Assembly: GCA_943787925.1 (NCBI GenBank) | Contig: CALSOH010000001.1 | Coordinates: forward strand, 496,001-560,000 | Origin: TMED14 sp003507115 | Lineage (GTDB): Bacteria > Bacteroidota > Bacteroidia > Flavobacteriales > Schleiferiaceae | Reading direction: 5' to 3' | Length of the DNA stretch: 64,000 nt | Part shown: one piece after another, positions 43,598 through 51,752 of the stretch | Position numbering within the stretch: position 1 is the first letter of the stretch | Layout of the letters: each line of letters starts with the position of its first letter | The notes under the pieces: generated by a model | Told to the model about the DNA's origin: nothing | Databases searched by the model: none | Seen by the model: only the letters and a program-made list of their open reading frames with translations | Translations under genes and position numbers: made by a program

Positions 43598-43963
43598 CTA
43601 TTGCGGAAGAAATTCCGGTCCGTTCATTTTGAGAATATGACATTCATCCGCGGAAATAAGATATTCGGATTGAGCGAGTAAGCTGTCTTGGTGGTTGAAT
43701 ATATATACGTCGACGAGATAGGTGTGATGTAAAAAAAGACTTTGGTGTTCATCCGTTGCGACGACGAAGTAGGGCGGTGTATTCTCAAATTGAGTCGCGA
43801 GGGTGTCCTGTGATTCACGTACAACGGACACCACGTGATGAGGAGTATGCACGCTGTCCGTCCAGATAAACCCGACGGTATCAAAGGAGAGAGTACAGTA
43901 GGTTGGTTCGCAACCCATGCTAACGATTGCCGCAGCAGGGAGAAGGAAAAAGAGTTTTTTCAT
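43598..43963 (-). CDS. Small lipoprotein of unknown function
   Basis: 121 residues with a lipoprotein signal (MKKLFFLLPAAAIVSMGC, lipobox VSMGC). The mature part is acidic and beta-rich (VGFIWTDSVHTPHHVVSVV, YFVVATDEHQSLFLHHTYLVDVYIF). I recognise no domain. It lies between tRNA-Val and msrB; a Ser or Gly after the lipid Cys is absent (Glu follows), so membrane choice is unclear. Confidence 0.72.
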   Translation of the reverse strand: MKKLFFLLPAAAIVSMGCEPTYCTLSFDTVGFIWTDSVHTPHHVVSVVRESQDTLATQFENTPPYFVVATDEHQSLFLHHTYLVDVYIFNHQDSLLAQSEYLISADECHILKMNGPEFLPQ

Positions 43964-44013
43964 AAGGAGAAGACGCTGTTGGATCGGATAACGAAGCTTG
44001 ACGAAAAAACGAC

Positions 44014-44562
44014 CTATTTCTGAGATGCGACGTGGGCGCTATCGGATTCGGGCTCAAAGGTTAGACTCAGGCTATTGACGCAATAACGCAAGCCCGTTTC
44101 TGTGGGGCCGTCGTCAAACACATGCCCTAAATGTCCACCACACTGACTGCACAGTATCTCTGTGCGGATCATGCCATGAGCGAGGTCGCGTTTTTCCGCG
44201 ACGATGCCATCTTGAACTTCCTGGTCAAAACTGGGCCAGCCACAATGTGCATCAAATTTTCCTGCCGAAGAGAAGAGGGGAGTTCCGCATCCGGCACAGA
44301 GGTATTTGCCCGCCTCAAAATGCTTGTCATATTCCCCGGTTCCCGGGTATTCCGTGCCTTTTTGGCGAACAATTCGGTACCGTTCAGGGCCTAATTCACG
44401 GAGCCATTCGGCCTCCGTTTTTTGAACTGGAAAAGTCTGGGACATGGGAGGGGTTGGGTTTTGGGCTTGACACGAAATAGATACAAGCGTTGTGGCACCT
44501 ATCAAGATGGACAGCGCGAGGCTTCGCTTGGTGACGCCTGAGAAAAAACGGAAGGATGTCAT
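44014..44562 (-). CDS. msrB: Peptide-methionine (R)-S-oxide reductase MsrB, exported
   Basis: 182 residues. The C-terminal 130 are MsrB: TEYPGTGEYDKHFEAGKYLCAGC, HCGWPSFDQEV, CSQCGGHLGHVFDDGP and RYCVNSLSL, with the catalytic Cys in the last and the two CxxC zinc pairs. The N terminus has a hydrophobic segment ending LVSISC, a lipobox, so it probably works in the periplasm as a lipoprotein repairing oxidised methionine. The start at 44562 is chosen because a weak promoter-like TAAACTTTG lies upstream; an ATG at 44586 is possible. Confidence 0.93.
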   Translation of the reverse strand: MTSFRFFSGVTKRSLALSILIGATTLVSISCQAQNPTPPMSQTFPVQKTEAEWLRELGPERYRIVRQKGTEYPGTGEYDKHFEAGKYLCAGCGTPLFSSAGKFDAHCGWPSFDQEVQDGIVAEKRDLAHGMIRTEILCSQCGGHLGHVFDDGPTETGLRYCVNSLSLTFEPESDSAHVASQK

Positions 44563-44599
44563 AGTTTCAAAACACAAGGAATGCATCAAAGTTTAGACC

Positions 44600-44633
44600 A
44601 AAAAAAACACGCAAGCGTTGGGCGTTGCGTGTT
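44600..44633 (-). terminator. Terminator of the tRNA-Lys/tRNA-Leu transcript
   Basis: Minus strand: AACACGCAA, 10-base loop, TTGCGTGTT (9 bp), then eight T. Confidence 0.88.
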
Positions 44634-44659
44634 TGACTTGGATGATTGTTTTCTCTTAG

Positions 44660-44742
44660 TGCCCTGGACTGGACTCGAACCAGCACGACCGTAGGTCACC
44701 ACCCCCTCAAGATGGCGTGTCTACCAATTTCACCACCAGGGC
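44660..44742 (-). tRNA. tRNA-Leu (GAG)
   Basis: Acceptor GCCCTGG pairs with CCAGGGC. Anticodon stem CCATC/GGTGG, loop TTGAGGG, anticodon GAG. Long variable arm (TGACCTACGGTCG region) typical of tRNA-Leu, T loop GTTCGAG. Discriminator A; CCA not encoded. Second gene of a two-tRNA transcript, 6 bases after tRNA-Lys. Confidence 0.95.
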
Positions 44743-44748
44743 ATTTCG

Positions 44749-44821
44749 TGACTCGACTGGGGCTCGAACCCAGGACCCATACATTAAAAGTGTATTGCTC
44801 TACCAGCTGAGCTATCGAGTC
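44749..44821 (-). tRNA. tRNA-Lys (TTT)
   Basis: Acceptor GACTCGA pairs with TCGAGTC. Anticodon stem ATACA/TGTAT, loop CTTTTAA, anticodon TTT, T loop GTTCGAG. Discriminator A; CCA not encoded. First gene of the tRNA-Lys-Leu unit. Confidence 0.96.
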
Positions 44822-44845
44822 ATGCTCGCTTTTTAAACGAGGGTG

Positions 44846-44853
44846 CAAATATA
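44846..44853 (-). promoter_or_regulatory. -7 promoter box of the tRNA-Lys/Leu unit
   Basis: Minus-strand TATATTTG followed by CACCC; exact TAnnTTTG, 24 bases before tRNA-Lys. Confidence 0.65.
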
Positions 44854-44897
44854 GCGAGAAACTTTATTCTCAGGCCCAACGCCCCGGAAAAATCCGA

Positions 44898-44905
44898 TAT
44901 TTTTG
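44898..44905 (+). promoter_or_regulatory. -7 promoter box of aroK, leaderless
   Basis: TATTTTTG (exact) ends 3 bases before the aroK ATG at 44909. Confidence 0.55.
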
Positions 44906-44908
44906 GGC

Positions 44909-45415
44909 ATGCAAAATCGTTTCTACCTAATCGGCTACATGGGGGTCGGAAAATCCACCTGGGCCAAGCGATGGGCCAAACAACGGTCATGTCCGGTACA
45001 CGATTTGGATCAACTCATTGCAACGGAAATCCAAATGCCTATTGATGAATACATTACATCGCAAGGAGAATTGGCATTTCGGAAGGTGGAACGATCTGTC
45101 TTGCATGCGACAAGCCACCTGGATGGGATCATTTCTATGGGAGGTGGAACGCCGTGTTTTTATGACAACATGGAGGTCATGAAGGCCTTGGGCACCACGA
45201 TTTATCTGCATGCTGGAGTGGGGTTCTTAACAAAGAGGTTAGTGGATTCTGCGTTCGCCGGGAATCCCCGGCCCCTGCTTGCGGGCGTACCGATCGACAG
45301 CTACGGGGAATTTATAGGGAAACACCTTTTAGAACGCCTGGCCTTCTACGAACAGGCTGCGATACGAATCGCCGTGGAAAAAGAGGATGTGCTGGCGCGC
45401 TTATCAGAGCTCTGA
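44909..45415 (+). CDS. aroK: Shikimate kinase
   Basis: 168-residue P-loop kinase phosphorylating shikimate at O3. Seen: Walker A GYMGVGKSTWAKRWA, a DLDQLI motif (Mg and shikimate binding), GELAFRKVERSVL and SMGGGTPC (shikimate GGG loop), and a lid with the adenine-binding RP in NPRPLL. The start at 44909 is the ATG right after the -7 box. It is divergent from the tRNAs and convergent with the PRTase. Confidence 0.95.
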   Translation: MQNRFYLIGYMGVGKSTWAKRWAKQRSCPVHDLDQLIATEIQMPIDEYITSQGELAFRKVERSVLHATSHLDGIISMGGGTPCFYDNMEVMKALGTTIYLHAGVGFLTKRLVDSAFAGNPRPLLAGVPIDSYGEFIGKHLLERLAFYEQAAIRIAVEKEDVLARLSEL

Positions 45416-45423
45416 CAGCACCC

Positions 45424-45924
45424 TCAGACGAGGTATACGGCCTCGGCTCCTTCTAGGTCTACCTCGACACGATCGTGAAAACTTGTTGAAAGGCTCATGC
45501 CCTTGATATCCGCTTTGATTGGGAATTGCTTGAAATTCCGGTCAATCAGAACAGCCGTGGACAAACGTTTGATCGGGGCTTGGAGGAAGTAATTCACCGC
45601 ATAAATCAAGGTTGCGCCCGTGTTAAGCACGTCGTCTATCACGACAATGTTCTTCCCTTTAAACTCAGAGGGAGTGAGGGCGCATTCTGTCGGGCCAGCG
45701 GCGGGCTCACGCTTGTTGACGGAAATTTCCGCCAAGGTAACTTGACCTGAAAAGACACCAAGAAGGCGCGTGTGAAGTCTTTCGGCCAAACGAAATCCGG
45801 ACTTGCTAATCCCCACCAAAATGACTTCGTCTTCGTTCGCGTGGCGTTCGACAATTTGCCAAGCCATACGTTCAAGCATGCGCTGAATTCGGTCGGGATC
45901 GAGAATAAGCGTTCGTTCTGTCAT
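45424..45924 (-). CDS. Type I phosphoribosyltransferase (PyrR/Hpt-like)
   Basis: 166 residues with the PRPP-binding loop NIVVIDDVLNTGATL around residue 92 and a VGISKSGFRLAERL segment. Such proteins are commonly annotated PyrR-like or hypoxanthine phosphoribosyltransferase-like and lie next to aroK in many Bacteroidota. The specific base cannot be told from sequence. Its ATG overlaps the methyltransferase stop (ATGA); it is last in the rlmD-methyltransferase-PRTase operon. Confidence 0.9.
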   Translation of the reverse strand: MTERTLILDPDRIQRMLERMAWQIVERHANEDEVILVGISKSGFRLAERLHTRLLGVFSGQVTLAEISVNKREPAAGPTECALTPSEFKGKNIVVIDDVLNTGATLIYAVNYFLQAPIKRLSTAVLIDRNFKQFPIKADIKGMSLSTSFHDRVEVDLEGAEAVYLV

Positions 45925-46523
45925 GATGGCTGCAATGTAGCGCAGAAAAAAACTTCTTTTTCGGCCCGCGAGGCGATGCTTAAAGGATTTGGGCCGAGCT
46001 GGTCCAACTGGAATGGCGCGCTAAAGCGAGCCTGGTATTCCTCCACGCTTCCACCAAATGGCGGACCCTGCTCCGTCAAGGGGAAGGTGAATAGGAGGCC
46101 CAGCAGTTGCCCGCCTGGGCGCAGAAGGCGCTCCATGGCCCGGGCGTAGTTTACGCGCATCACCGGGGGAATCGCGCAATAAAAGGTACACTCCAAAATG
46201 CAGTCAAATTGGCCATGGACAGCCTCGTCGGCCGCCCAAGAGAAAAAATCACCTGTGATAAAACGGTCAGGGGAAAAATCGGGAACCCGCTCAAGAAATT
46301 GGGTTTTGGCGCTAGGGGCCCAATCCGAAAGGTATACCTCGGTGAAGCCGCGCCGGTGCAAGGCCTCGCCGTCCCATCCCAAGCCGCATCCAGGGATGAG
46401 AATGCGCGCATCCTTCGGAAAGGCTTCCGCTGCAGCTTGCAGGGCGGGAGTTGGACCGTTTAAGTCCCAGCCCGTCTGCGCTTCCTGATAGCGCGCTTCC
46501 CAATATTCCGCGTGATCAGGCAT
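45921..46523 (-). CDS. Thiopurine methyltransferase-family SAM methyltransferase
   Basis: 200 residues of the TPMT class I methyltransferase family: EYWEARYQEAQTGWDLNGPTPAL at the N terminus, SAM motif ILIPGCGLGWDGEALHRRG, TGDFFSW, and DCILECTFYCAIPP. These act on small thiol, halide or selenium/tellurium compounds; the natural substrate here is unknown. The start at 46523 is chosen by the conserved DHAEYWEARY opening; it overlaps rlmD by 8 bases. Confidence 0.85.
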   Translation of the reverse strand: MPDHAEYWEARYQEAQTGWDLNGPTPALQAAAEAFPKDARILIPGCGLGWDGEALHRRGFTEVYLSDWAPSAKTQFLERVPDFSPDRFITGDFFSWAADEAVHGQFDCILECTFYCAIPPVMRVNYARAMERLLRPGGQLLGLLFTFPLTEQGPPFGGSVEEYQARFSAPFQLDQLGPNPLSIASRAEKEVFFCATLQPS

Positions 46524-47934
46524 GGGCCTTTCGGGTGAGGAGGGCAATGTTTTCCACGTGATGGGTCTGGGGGAACATGTCGACGGCCTGAACGGTGTGC
46601 ACCTCGTAGGCTTCACTCAGGAGGGCGATGTCGCGGGCTTGGGTGGCCGAATTACACGACACATAGACAATGCGCGGAATGTCCAAGCTGAGTAATCGCT
46701 CCACCACCTTCGGGTGCATGCCATCGCGAGGAGGATCCGTGACCAAGACGTCCGGCTTGCCATAGCGCTCCCAGAGCGATTCACTGAAGGCGTGACGCAT
46801 GTCCCCAACTTCAAAGTGGGCATTGGTGATGTCGTTGGCCCGCGCATTTTCCTTGGCGGCCTCAATGGCTTCAGGGACGGTTTCGATTCCCACCACTTTG
46901 CCAGCCACTTGGGCCATGAATAGGGCAATGGTACCCGTTCCCGTGTACAGGTCGTACACAGTTTCGCCGCCTTTCAGGTCCGCCAGAGCCAAGGCTTCGC
47001 TATACAAGCGATGGGCTTGCTCCGGGTTAGTTTGGTAGAAGCTCTTCGGGCCGATTCGGAAGGAGAGCGCGCGCCCTCCCGGGACGGCCGAAGGCATGTG
47101 CTCAGTCAAATGACTCACCCCATGAAAGAGTTGGAGATCCAGGTCGTATAGGCTGTCGTTGGGTTTTGGATTGTAGGCATAATACAGGCTGACAATCTCC
47201 GGAAAGGTCTGTTGCACCGCTGTGAGTAAGGCGAGTCCCGCCTCTTCGGGCTCTTCGTAAAACTGAATGACGACCATCCATTCCCCAGCTAGCGTGCAGC
47301 GAAGCATTAATGTCCGCAGTAATCCGTGTTTTTCTCGAGGGTGAAAAAAGGTCAGCTCGTGCTCCACCGCGTAGCTCCGGATGAAATTCTTAATCGCATT
47401 GGAGGGTTCGGGTTGTAGATGGCAGGTTTCGATGTCCATGATTTTGTCCCACATGCCAGGAACGTGGAAGCCCAGCGCATGCGATGTGTCGATGGGCACC
47501 TTGGAGGCGATTTCATCCCAGGTCAGCCAGCGGCTGGCCGAAAAACTAAATTCAAGTTTGTTTCGATACCGAAATGGGGCCGGGGCGGGGACAATGGGCC
47601 GCGTATCCGAACAGGACACACCACCAATCCGACGAAGGTTTTCTTGGACCTCTACATCTTTGAATCGGGCTTGCTCGGGATAGGCGACATGTTGCCAGCT
47701 ACATCCACCGCAGTGCGCGGCATAGCTGCAGGTGGGTTGGATCCGGTGTGGAGAGGGGATTTCGAGGCGTTCAATGACGGCTTCGAGATGCTTCTTTTTC
47801 TTGCGGAGGACTTTAATCGTGGCGATGTCGCCGGGGGCAGCGCCCGTAACCAGGATGGTCTTGCCGTCCGGAGCATGGGCAATACAAATGCCCCGTCCAC
47901 CGGCGCGTTCCATGAGAATACCTTCTAATATCAT
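46516..47934 (-). CDS. rlmD: 23S rRNA (uracil1939-C5)-methyltransferase RlmD-type
   Basis: 472-residue RumA/TrmA-family enzyme. An N-terminal TRAM domain (MERAGGRGICIAHAPDGKTILV), a Fe-S cluster motif CSYAAHCGGCSWQH with a further Cys later, then the methyltransferase core: LYTGTGTIALFMA, TDPPRDGMHPKV and the catalytic YVSCNSATQARD. Which uracil it modifies (1939, 747 or tRNA 54) cannot be fixed. First gene of a three-gene operon; its ATG lies 4 bases after an exact -7 box. Confidence 0.93.
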   Translation of the reverse strand: MILEGILMERAGGRGICIAHAPDGKTILVTGAAPGDIATIKVLRKKKKHLEAVIERLEIPSPHRIQPTCSYAAHCGGCSWQHVAYPEQARFKDVEVQENLRRIGGVSCSDTRPIVPAPAPFRYRNKLEFSFSASRWLTWDEIASKVPIDTSHALGFHVPGMWDKIMDIETCHLQPEPSNAIKNFIRSYAVEHELTFFHPREKHGLLRTLMLRCTLAGEWMVVIQFYEEPEEAGLALLTAVQQTFPEIVSLYYAYNPKPNDSLYDLDLQLFHGVSHLTEHMPSAVPGGRALSFRIGPKSFYQTNPEQAHRLYSEALALADLKGGETVYDLYTGTGTIALFMAQVAGKVVGIETVPEAIEAAKENARANDITNAHFEVGDMRHAFSESLWERYGKPDVLVTDPPRDGMHPKVVERLLSLDIPRIVYVSCNSATQARDIALLSEAYEVHTVQAVDMFPQTHHVENIALLTRKAHA

Positions 47935-47935
47935 C

Positions 47936-47973
47936 CCCCAAAGATACTCTGCGCATGGGCCTTATCTTTGGGG
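47936..47973. promoter_or_regulatory. Back-to-back rlmD and rocD promoters forming a perfect inverted repeat
   Basis: CCCCAAAGATA (47936-47946) and TATCTTTGGGG (47963-47973) are exact reverse complements, 16 bases apart. Each arm holds an exact -7 box TATCTTTG: the minus one is 4 bases before rlmD, the plus one 16 bases before rocD. Confidence 0.6.
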
Positions 47974-47986
47974 AAAACAACCTTCT

Positions 47987-49264
47987 ATGGCTACGTCTTC
48001 CTCGCATTTTATGGACCTTGAAGCCCGCTTTGGCGCGCACAACTATCACCCATTACCCGTGGTTCTCGAACGTGGAGAAGGGGTGATGGTCTGGGATGTC
48101 GAGGGGAAGGCCTACTTCGATTTCTTGAGTGCCTATTCTGCCGTCAATCAGGGCCATGGCCATCCACGTATTGTTGGGGCTCTAGTGGACCAGGCGCAGA
48201 CCTTGGCGTTGACGTCTCGGGCCTTTTACAATGCGCAACTTGGCCCCTTTGAAGAGGCCATCACTGCGCGCTTCGGATATGACAAGGTCCTGGCGATGAA
48301 CAGTGGGGCAGAGGCGGTCGAAACGGCCATCAAGCTCTGCCGCCGTTGGGCCTATGATGTCAAAGGCATTCCCGCGAATCAAGCAAAAATTATTGTCTGC
48401 GGGGAAAACTTTCACGGGCGAACGAGTACCATCGTGTCCTTCTCCAGTGACCCGGACAGCTATGCCGGTTTTGGTCCGTATATGCCAGGCTTTGAGCGCA
48501 TCCCATACAACGATATTCCCGCCTTGGAGAAGGCCTTGCAGGACCCACATGTCGCGGGATTCTTAGTGGAGCCCATCCAAGGGGAGGCGGGCGTAGTCGT
48601 TCCCGACGGCACCTATATTTCCGAGGCAGCGGCCCTCTGCCGAGCCCATCAGGTCTTGTGGATGGCGGACGAAATTCAAACAGGAATCGGTCGGACCGGA
48701 TCTTGGCTGGCGACGTGTGGCGATTGTGGGTGCCAAACGGGGCGCTGTGAGCGCAACCCCGAAACCTACACGCGCGCTGACATCTTGATTTTGGGCAAGG
48801 CCCTCTCCGGGGGCGTCTACCCTGTGAGCGCCGTGCTGGCTGACGATGCCATCATGCTCACGATCAAGCCCGGCCAGCATGGGTCTACCTTCGGTGGAAA
48901 CCCCATTGCGGCCAAAGTCGCCCAGGCGGCCTTGGCGGTGATGGAGGATGAGGAGTTGATGTTGAATGCTCGAGAACGTGGCGTCCAATTCCGAGAGGGG
49001 CTGGCCCAGCGCATTGGGACCTTAAAGCTTGTCCAAGGCATTCGGGGCAAGGGTTTGCTCAATGCCGTATTAATCAATGATTCCCCGGAATCGAGTACAG
49101 CTTGGGATCTATGTATAGCCTTGCGAGACGCGGGAATTTTGGCCAAGCCCACGCATGGAAATATCATCCGTTTTGCCCCACCTTTGGTGATAACGGAGGC
49201 CCAAATGGAGGAGGCATTGAACCGGATGGAAAAAGTTTTTACCCGGTTTGAACAAACCCGATAG
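47987..49264 (+). CDS. rocD: Ornithine aminotransferase
   Basis: 425-residue PLP fold-type I enzyme (ornithine to glutamate semialdehyde). Seen: YHPLPVVLERGEGVMVWDVEGK, AMNSGAEAVETAIKL, FHGRTSTIVSFS, EPIQGEAGVV, DEIQTGIGRTG and ILGKALSGGVYPVSA, where Lys271 binds PLP. Between GIGRTG and ADILI an insertion of about 12 residues holds four cysteines (C244, C247, C249, C254) in C-x2-C-x-C-x4-C spacing, absent from the enzymes I know best. The start at 47987 is the first ATG after the promoter. A terminator follows. Confidence 0.94.
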   Translation: MATSSSHFMDLEARFGAHNYHPLPVVLERGEGVMVWDVEGKAYFDFLSAYSAVNQGHGHPRIVGALVDQAQTLALTSRAFYNAQLGPFEEAITARFGYDKVLAMNSGAEAVETAIKLCRRWAYDVKGIPANQAKIIVCGENFHGRTSTIVSFSSDPDSYAGFGPYMPGFERIPYNDIPALEKALQDPHVAGFLVEPIQGEAGVVVPDGTYISEAAALCRAHQVLWMADEIQTGIGRTGSWLATCGDCGCQTGRCERNPETYTRADILILGKALSGGVYPVSAVLADDAIMLTIKPGQHGSTFGGNPIAAKVAQAALAVMEDEELMLNARERGVQFREGLAQRIGTLKLVQGIRGKGLLNAVLINDSPESSTAWDLCIALRDAGILAKPTHGNIIRFAPPLVITEAQMEEALNRMEKVFTRFEQTR

Positions 49265-49281
49265 TTAGGCGTTTCTAAAAC

Positions 49282-49352
49282 GCCCGCAGGGGGGAACAAG
49301 GTTTCTTCTTGTTTGGTGTATAGGGTAGTTAAACTCCCTGCGGGCTTTTTTT
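49282..49352 (+). terminator. Nested-hairpin terminator after rocD
   Basis: A 10-bp outer stem, GCCCGCAGGG (49282-49291) with CCCTGCGGGC (49336-49345), encloses 44 bases that hold an inner hairpin AACAAG/CTTGTT (49295-49313). Seven T follow and run into the stop codon of the convergent gene. Confidence 0.75.
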
Positions 49353-49584
49353 ATCCCCAGGTCTTTTTCCAGTCCGCATACATGCCGTTGAAATGCGCGC
49401 GCACCTGCTCCAACCATTCTTGTTGAATACAGGCCTTCACGTCGGTGACAAGCGGGAAGCGTTCCTTGCTGAAACGGTAGGCTTGCCGCATGGGGCCCGC
49501 TTCGATTTCCACAATGAATTGGGTATCCGTCGCGTAGATCACGATACGAAAGTCGGGGTGGGGGATTTGCTCTACGATGCGCAT
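49351..49584 (-). CDS. Small cytosolic protein of unknown function
   Basis: 77 residues: MRIVEQIPHPDFRIVIYATDTQFIVEIEAGPM..., ending MYADWKKTWG. No signal peptide. I recognise no named domain, but small beta/alpha proteins opening like this (IPHPxFRI) seem typical of Bacteroidota. It overlaps the TonB receptor stop by one base (TAATG), making it the last gene of the M23-receptor operon. A longer reading to 49677 lies inside the receptor and is less likely. Confidence 0.7.
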   Translation of the reverse strand: MRIVEQIPHPDFRIVIYATDTQFIVEIEAGPMRQAYRFSKERFPLVTDVKACIQQEWLEQVRAHFNGMYADWKKTWG

Positions 49585-51752
49585 TACAAAGAATATTGGA
49601 AGATCAGATTGATCAATCGATTCGTCAAATAATTGGGGACGGCATATTGCCGGGCCGTTGAAACATCCATAATCCAAAAGTAGGAGGCGGTATTTCGAAT
49701 TTCGAGGAGGTTAAACACTTCCAATCCAAGGCTCGCTTTGGGGCCAAAATCGTGCTGAAATCCCAAATCCATGCGTCGGTAGGGGGGGCTTCGGAAGTCC
49801 TTGTCCGATTCCAACGGGGCACCGAAAGGAAAGCCGCCCGTCACGTTGATTTGCATGTAGACCTTGTCGGAGAGGTTCCCTGGAAGGGCATCCTCGACGC
49901 GCAGCGAAAAACTAAACCGGTAATCACTTCCCCGATCCGTCCACGTGTCGCTAAATTTTTCCTGGGCACGGAAGAGTGACAGACTGGCCCAGGATTCCGT
50001 GCCTGGAAGCCATTCGCTGTGAACACGGTTGTCGATTCCCACCACCCGGGCGATTCCCGGGCCTTCCCCCAAATAGCGAACCCGCATGCCATCTTGCTCA
50101 AAAGGAAAAGCCCGATCGAGGTATTTGATGTAGGCCTCTCCGCGCCAAAAGAAGGGGCGTCCATTGGATTCGAAGCGCTTCTCCACCGCAGCGATCCCGT
50201 GCCAAGCATGCTGCATGCGCGCAGAATCTAGGAAGCGCGCGTTGGACCAGTCGCGGAGTTCGCGAACGCTGGCTGTTTGGGCGTAGGACCCCACAGACAG
50301 TTCCACGCCATGACGGCTAGGCAAGCTCCAATACATCGAGAGCCGAGGGCTCAGGCGCTGCTCTCCGCTTCGGCTGTCGCGCACGTAGCGCAGACCGGCA
50401 TTCCAACCGGGCTGCCAGCCTGTCTCGGGAATGGCGCGTTGCCACAGCACGTGCGCATGAAGTTTGCCGTTGACGAGCTGCCCGCGGCTGTCCGTAACCT
50501 GGAACAAGCGCAGACCTTCTTTCGTGGTGCGTAGGGTGTCATTTCCCTGCAAGACCACTGCGGTGGGTTGGTGAGGCAGGCTGTAGCCCGCCGAGTCCAA
50601 ATTCACCCATTCATGCACCATATCCAGTCCGTTCTGGTGGCGGTAGCTCACCGCGGCTTCGAGGCGTTGGTCCTCGTATTTGTAGACATACCCCGCTTTG
50701 GCCTGCCATTCCCGCACCCACAGGGTGTTTCGGGCATAGCGTTGATGTCCGCCCGAACCCCGCAAGTAGGAGATTTCTCCGAAGGAATCCGATCCCAAGT
50801 TGTTGTTGACTTCCCCGAGCAGGTAGGCGCTTTCCACATCGACATCCTCCTCTTCCAAGGCCTGGGCTACACTGGATTCTACATAAAACTGCTGGGTTTC
50901 ATTGAGCGTGTAGCGGCTTCGGGCGCCTAAGAAGGCGTTTTGGTATTGGTAGCGTTCCATGCCCCGCATAAAGACGTTCAGACGCAGTACCTCGGTGACC
51001 GTGCCGAATTCGGTCGTCCGGGAGGAGGGGCGAAGGGCAAAGGTGCTGGTCTGGGCGATGCCTAAAACTTCGTGAAACCAGCGTGGGCTGGCCGATTCGA
51101 ACAAAAACTGCACATCCTGGGCATGAGAGCGTAAGTCTCCTTGCACATCCCCACCCCGAAAAAAGGGGGCATTGGAGCGGTATCGGGCGCCCACCGCGAT
51201 GGATTGGTAGACCATGCCCCGAGGTCCGGCGTGATCCAAGAGGGCGGAACTGAATACTCGGCCCGAAAAGAGCCCCGCACGCACTTGCTGGCCCGGGAGG
51301 GCGTCGGTATTCCGACTGCGATACTGCACATCTAAAACGGATGAGAGCTTATCGCCTTTGGAGGCATCGAATCCCCCCGCAGAAAACGAGAGAAACTGGA
51401 CGAAGTCCGGGTTGATTGCGCTCAATCCTTCTTGTTGCCCGCTTCGGGCCAGTTGGGGGCGATACACTTCGAATCCATTGATGATCAGGAGATTTTCATC
51501 GAAGTTTCCACCCCGAACGGAATATTGCGACGAGAGTTCATCGGAGCCTGCAACCCCGGCCAAACTTCGCACCAAGCCCTCAATGGATCCACCTACCTGG
51601 CCGACGCCCCCGAAATTGAGTGTTTGTAGGCGAAGGGTATTGGCTTCAACTTGGCGGGCGATGATTTCCACCTCCTGCAAGGTGCCCTCTTGGGGCACCG
51701 TGTCTGCTGGGATAGCAGCCCAAGCGCTAGCGCACAGGAGCAGGCTGAGCAT
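49584..51752 (-). CDS. TonB-dependent receptor (plug and barrel only)
   Basis: 722 residues. Signal peptide MLSLLLCASAWA, a TonB-box-like stretch (LQEVEIIARQ), plug domain (GSIEGLVRSLAGVAGSDELSSQYSVRGGNFDENLLIINGFEVYRP) and a long beta-barrel ending NLIFQYSL. Unlike the receptor at 23068 it has no N-terminal carboxypeptidase-like domain; instead the preceding gene encodes such a domain separately and overlaps it by one base. No SusD. Ligand unknown. Confidence 0.9.
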   Translation of the reverse strand: MLSLLLCASAWAAIPADTVPQEGTLQEVEIIARQVEANTLRLQTLNFGGVGQVGGSIEGLVRSLAGVAGSDELSSQYSVRGGNFDENLLIINGFEVYRPQLARSGQQEGLSAINPDFVQFLSFSAGGFDASKGDKLSSVLDVQYRSRNTDALPGQQVRAGLFSGRVFSSALLDHAGPRGMVYQSIAVGARYRSNAPFFRGGDVQGDLRSHAQDVQFLFESASPRWFHEVLGIAQTSTFALRPSSRTTEFGTVTEVLRLNVFMRGMERYQYQNAFLGARSRYTLNETQQFYVESSVAQALEEEDVDVESAYLLGEVNNNLGSDSFGEISYLRGSGGHQRYARNTLWVREWQAKAGYVYKYEDQRLEAAVSYRHQNGLDMVHEWVNLDSAGYSLPHQPTAVVLQGNDTLRTTKEGLRLFQVTDSRGQLVNGKLHAHVLWQRAIPETGWQPGWNAGLRYVRDSRSGEQRLSPRLSMYWSLPSRHGVELSVGSYAQTASVRELRDWSNARFLDSARMQHAWHGIAAVEKRFESNGRPFFWRGEAYIKYLDRAFPFEQDGMRVRYLGEGPGIARVVGIDNRVHSEWLPGTESWASLSLFRAQEKFSDTWTDRGSDYRFSFSLRVEDALPGNLSDKVYMQINVTGGFPFGAPLESDKDFRSPPYRRMDLGFQHDFGPKASLGLEVFNLLEIRNTASYFWIMDVSTARQYAVPNYLTNRLINLIFQYSL

